Positions 61,842 through 64,000 of a DNA stretch of 64,000 bases are shown one piece after another; within the stretch, counting starts at the first letter, position 1; every line of letters begins with the position of its first letter. This DNA is from Candidatus Methylomirabilota bacterium (lineage in GTDB: Bacteria > Methylomirabilota > Methylomirabilia > Rokubacteriales > CSP1-6), in the NCBI GenBank assembly GCA_035764725.1, contig DASTYT010000019.1, positions 38,679 through 102,678 on the forward strand, in the 5' to 3' direction. The translations under genes and the position numbers were made by a program. The notes under the pieces are model-generated. The model made no database searches. It was not told the origin of the DNA and saw nothing but the letters and a program-made list of their open reading frames with translations.

Positions 61842-63023
61842 TTACCGCATCCCCCACGGCGGCGTCGGAAAACGTGGCTTCCCCACGGCGACCTCGTCGG
61901 GCCACACGATGACCTGGCGTCCCTCCTGCCACTGGATGGTCACCATGCGGTGGCCGATCTGATAGCCGCGCTCGTCCACGTCGAAGCCGCCGAACACGGT
62001 GGTGGTGGCGAGCCGGAGGAGATAATCCCGCAGGCGCTCGGTGTCGAGGCTCTGGACGCGGTTGATGGTCTCGGCCATGAGCATGCACGCGGCGTACGCC
62101 GCGGCGGCGTGATAGGACGGCGGCCGTCCGAACTCGCCCTCGTAGGCGGCAGCGAACTCCCGCGCGCCGGGATAGGCGAGGCCGGGCTCCCACTGGGAGG
62201 CCCCGTACACGTACTCCGCGGTGCGGCCCAACGCCTTGTGGAACTCCGGGAGGTCGCCGCCCACGGTGGTGCCGAACATCTTGACGTTCACGTCCAGCTC
62301 CCGCATCTGGCGCGTGATCGCCACCACGTCGTCGAAGTAGGTCGCGGCGGCGAGCACGTCGGGCGCCGCCGCCTTGACCTTGGTGAGGAGCGCGGCGAAG
62401 TCCGTCTGCGCCTTGGGGTAGGCCTCCTGCAGCACCACGTCCAGCCCGCGCTTCCGCGCCAGCGCGATGGCGCCCTTCACCGTGGTCTTGGGAAACAGCG
62501 TGTCCTCGTAGATCAGGGCGATGGTCTTGAGCCCGTTGCGCGCGGCAAGGTCGATGAGCCCCTCGAGGTACACCTCGGCCGGGGACACCATCATGATCAC
62601 GTAGCGGCGGCCCCTTTCCCAGATGCTGCCGGCGGAGCCGAGCGGCGCCAGCATGAGCTTCTTGTACTTCTCCGTGACGTTGGCCACCGCCTCGGTGATC
62701 GCCGAGGAATACGGCCCCAGCACCAGCTCGACACGATCCTCGGTGATCAGCTTCTCGTAGAGGCGCACCCCGGTCTGTGGGTCGGAGCGGTCGTCGTAGA
62801 CGACCATCTCGATGGGCCGCCCCATCACGCCCGCGCCCTCGTTGATCTGCTTCTGGCAGAACGCGTAGCCCTCACGGCCGTAGACGCCGGGCTTGGCGTA
62901 GGTGCCGGTGAGCGAGAGCGAGGCGCCGATGCGAATCGGCGCGTTCTGTGCGGCCGCGAGCAGCGGTGCGGCGAAGGTGAGGAGCAATCCCGTCAGGAGC
63001 GTGACGAGACGGAGCGGGCTCAT
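61842..63023 (-). CDS. ABC substrate-binding protein, branched-chain amino-acid type
   Basis: 393 residues. Signal peptide MSPLRLVTLLTGLLLTFAAP ending AAAQ. IRIGASLSLTGTYAKPGVYGREGYAF, MVVYDDRSDPQTGVRLYEKL, PYSSAITEAVANVTEK and IALIYEDTLFPKTTVKGA are LivJ/LivK-type type I binding-protein landmarks. It starts 13 nt downstream of the nitronate monooxygenase stop and ends 9 nt before the molybdopterin oxidoreductase start, so the three minus-strand genes look like one operon. No permease genes are in view. Confidence 0.92.
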   Translation of the reverse strand: MSPLRLVTLLTGLLLTFAAPLLAAAQNAPIRIGASLSLTGTYAKPGVYGREGYAFCQKQINEGAGVMGRPIEMVVYDDRSDPQTGVRLYEKLITEDRVELVLGPYSSAITEAVANVTEKYKKLMLAPLGSAGSIWERGRRYVIMMVSPAEVYLEGLIDLAARNGLKTIALIYEDTLFPKTTVKGAIALARKRGLDVVLQEAYPKAQTDFAALLTKVKAAAPDVLAAATYFDDVVAITRQMRELDVNVKMFGTTVGGDLPEFHKALGRTAEYVYGASQWEPGLAYPGAREFAAAYEGEFGRPPSYHAAAAYAACMLMAETINRVQSLDTERLRDYLLRLATTTVFGGFDVDERGYQIGHRMVTIQWQEGRQVIVWPDEVAVGKPRFPTPPWGMR

Positions 63024-63036
63024 GCGTAGTCCTCCC

Positions 63037-64000
63037 TCACCGGCCCATGCGGGCCAGCACCTCCTCGGCTTCGGCGACCAGCCGGCGCACCACCTCGCCG
63101 GCCGGCACGATCTCGTGAATCAACCCCGCCGACTGCCCGCAGGGCGCGTTGCCGTTGTCCACGTCGCCCTTCTCGCGGGCGAGGATCCCCGCGTCGCGGC
63201 CCACCCGCGCGGCCTGCACCGGAAACGGCTGGATCTCCGCCTCGCGTTTCTCCCACTCGCGCGTGAAATTGTTGCGGATCAGGCGGCAGGGCTTGCCGGA
63301 GGCGGCGCGCGTCACGACCGTGCCTTCCTCGTCGAGCGCGACCACGCGCTGCTTGTAGTTGTCATGGCAGTAGGCCTCGGGCGTGGCGATGAAGCGGGTG
63401 CCCAGCCACACCCCCTGCGCGCCGAGCGCCAGCGCGGCCGCGATACCCCGGCCGTCGGCCATGCCGCCCGCCGCCAGCACCGGCCGCGGAGCGAGCGCGT
63501 CCACGACCGAGGGAATCAGCACCAGGCCCGCGATGCGGCCGGTATGGCCACCCGCCTCGTGGCCCTGCGCGATCACCACGTCCACGCCGTTGGCCGCGTG
63601 ATCGAGGGCTTGCTTCACGTTGCCGCAGAGGGCCATCACCTTCATATCCTGGCGGTGCGCCTGCGCGGTCACCGGACCCGGATTGCCGAGGCCGGCCACC
63701 ATGACCGGCACCTTTTCCTCGACCGTGATATCGGCCCATGCGCGCACGGTGTCGGTGAACTGCTGCGCCTCGCTGCCACCCACCCGCACGCTCGCGAACA
63801 GGATGTCCACGCCGAAGGGCTTGTCCGTCTGGTCGCGGACCTTCTTGATCTCCTCGCGCAGCTCGCGTGGGGAGAGATTGGCGGCGGCGATGACCCCGAG
63901 GCCGCCCGCGGCGGAGACGGCGGCGGCGAGCGCCGAGCGGGCCACATAGCCCATACCCGCCTGGCAGATCGGGTACTGAATGCCGAGGAAATCGCAGATC
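63037..64000 (-). CDS. Nitronate monooxygenase (2-nitropropane dioxygenase) family, 5' end outside window
   Basis: The frame is open to the window edge. Its first visible residues ICDFLGIQYPICQAGMGYVARSAL, split at the edge, match the family N-terminus, so only some 5-10 residues are missing. GGLGVIAAANLSPREL, NPGPVTAQAHRQDMKVM, VIAQGHEAGGHTG (catalytic-site His region) and LAAGGMADGRGIAAALALGA, followed by GVWLGTRFIAT, are the FMN TIM-barrel signatures. It oxidises nitronates or related carbanions using FMN. First visible gene of a minus-strand run with the binding protein and molybdopterin enzyme. Confidence 0.92.
   Translation of the reverse strand, partial: ICDFLGIQYPICQAGMGYVARSALAAAVSAAGGLGVIAAANLSPRELREEIKKVRDQTDKPFGVDILFASVRVGGSEAQQFTDTVRAWADITVEEKVPVMVAGLGNPGPVTAQAHRQDMKVMALCGNVKQALDHAANGVDVVIAQGHEAGGHTGRIAGLVLIPSVVDALAPRPVLAAGGMADGRGIAAALALGAQGVWLGTRFIATPEAYCHDNYKQRVVALDEEGTVVTRAASGKPCRLIRNNFTREWEKREAEIQPFPVQAARVGRDAGILAREKGDVDNGNAPCGQSAGLIHEIVPAGEVVRRLVAEAEEVLARMGR

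Overview
The window is very GC-rich, densely coded bacterial DNA with many GTG starts, 1-8 nt gene overlaps and strongly GC3-biased codons. It carries Gram-negative features: a porin, a tripartite RND pump and outer-membrane lipoproteins. Several orphan branched-chain-type or peptide-type ABC binding proteins, a luciferase-like F420-type oxidoreductase, many acyl-CoA enzymes, cytochrome bd and a molybdopterin enzyme suggest an uncultured soil or subsurface heterotroph. A Rokubacteria/Methylomirabilota-like lineage is my guess from gene style; no marker gene here proves it. No rRNA, tRNA, CRISPR array, IS element or phage gene was seen.

Layout. 1-2.6 kb: 5'-truncated SDR, MaoC hydratase, nitroreductase and alpha/beta hydrolase, co-directional. 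2.6-3.3 kb: a gene-poor stretch with a decayed GH13 fragment. 3.3-6.8 kb: a small lipoprotein, a CMD/AhpD-like protein, an ABC binding protein, a CGNR zinc-finger regulator and a DUF411 protein. The CMD and DUF411 reading frames are each interrupted by one TGA exactly where the family has a conserved cysteine, and each TGA is followed by a hairpin of bacterial SECIS type; I read both as selenoproteins. 6.8-9.2 kb: cydAB. 9.3-14.7 kb: GH63-like glucosidase, GH13 enzyme and a membrane protein. 15-23.4 kb: porin, long Orn/Lys/Arg-type decarboxylase, AspT exchanger, aspartate transaminase/4-decarboxylase and PPK2. 23.4-29.6 kb: SulP transporter, GltS, TAXI-type receptor and a second AspT-like transporter. 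29.7-35.6 kb: RND efflux operon. 35.7-38 kb: MATE and LLM oxidoreductase. 38-47.7 kb: a long acyl-CoA catabolic run (ACADs, enoyl-CoA hydratase, CoA transferase, MBL hydrolase, alcohol dehydrogenase). 47.7-51.4 kb: a minus-strand DapA-family operon behind a strong promoter and a structured leader with a terminator-like hairpin. 51.5-64 kb: beta-propeller protein, gamma-glutamyltransferase, DUF1345, NIPSNAP, winged-helix regulator, peptide-binding protein, CCG Fe-S protein, enoyl-CoA hydratase, molybdopterin oxidoreductase, ABC binding protein and a 5'-truncated nitronate monooxygenase.

How parts fit together. Five upstream regions between 3 and 30 kb share an imperfect palindrome of the form GGAC-N4-GTCC. 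Each has a -10-like hexamer 28-34 bp downstream of its centre. The palindrome resembles the DosR/DevR box. The linked genes (lipoprotein, cydAB/glucosidase, porin-decarboxylase-AspT-AspD-PPK2, SulP/GltS-TAXI-AspT2, RND pump) would suit a low-oxygen or energy-stress regulon in which amino-acid decarboxylation plus electrogenic exchange builds a proton gradient and polyphosphate backs up nucleotide pools. This is inference from sequence alone.
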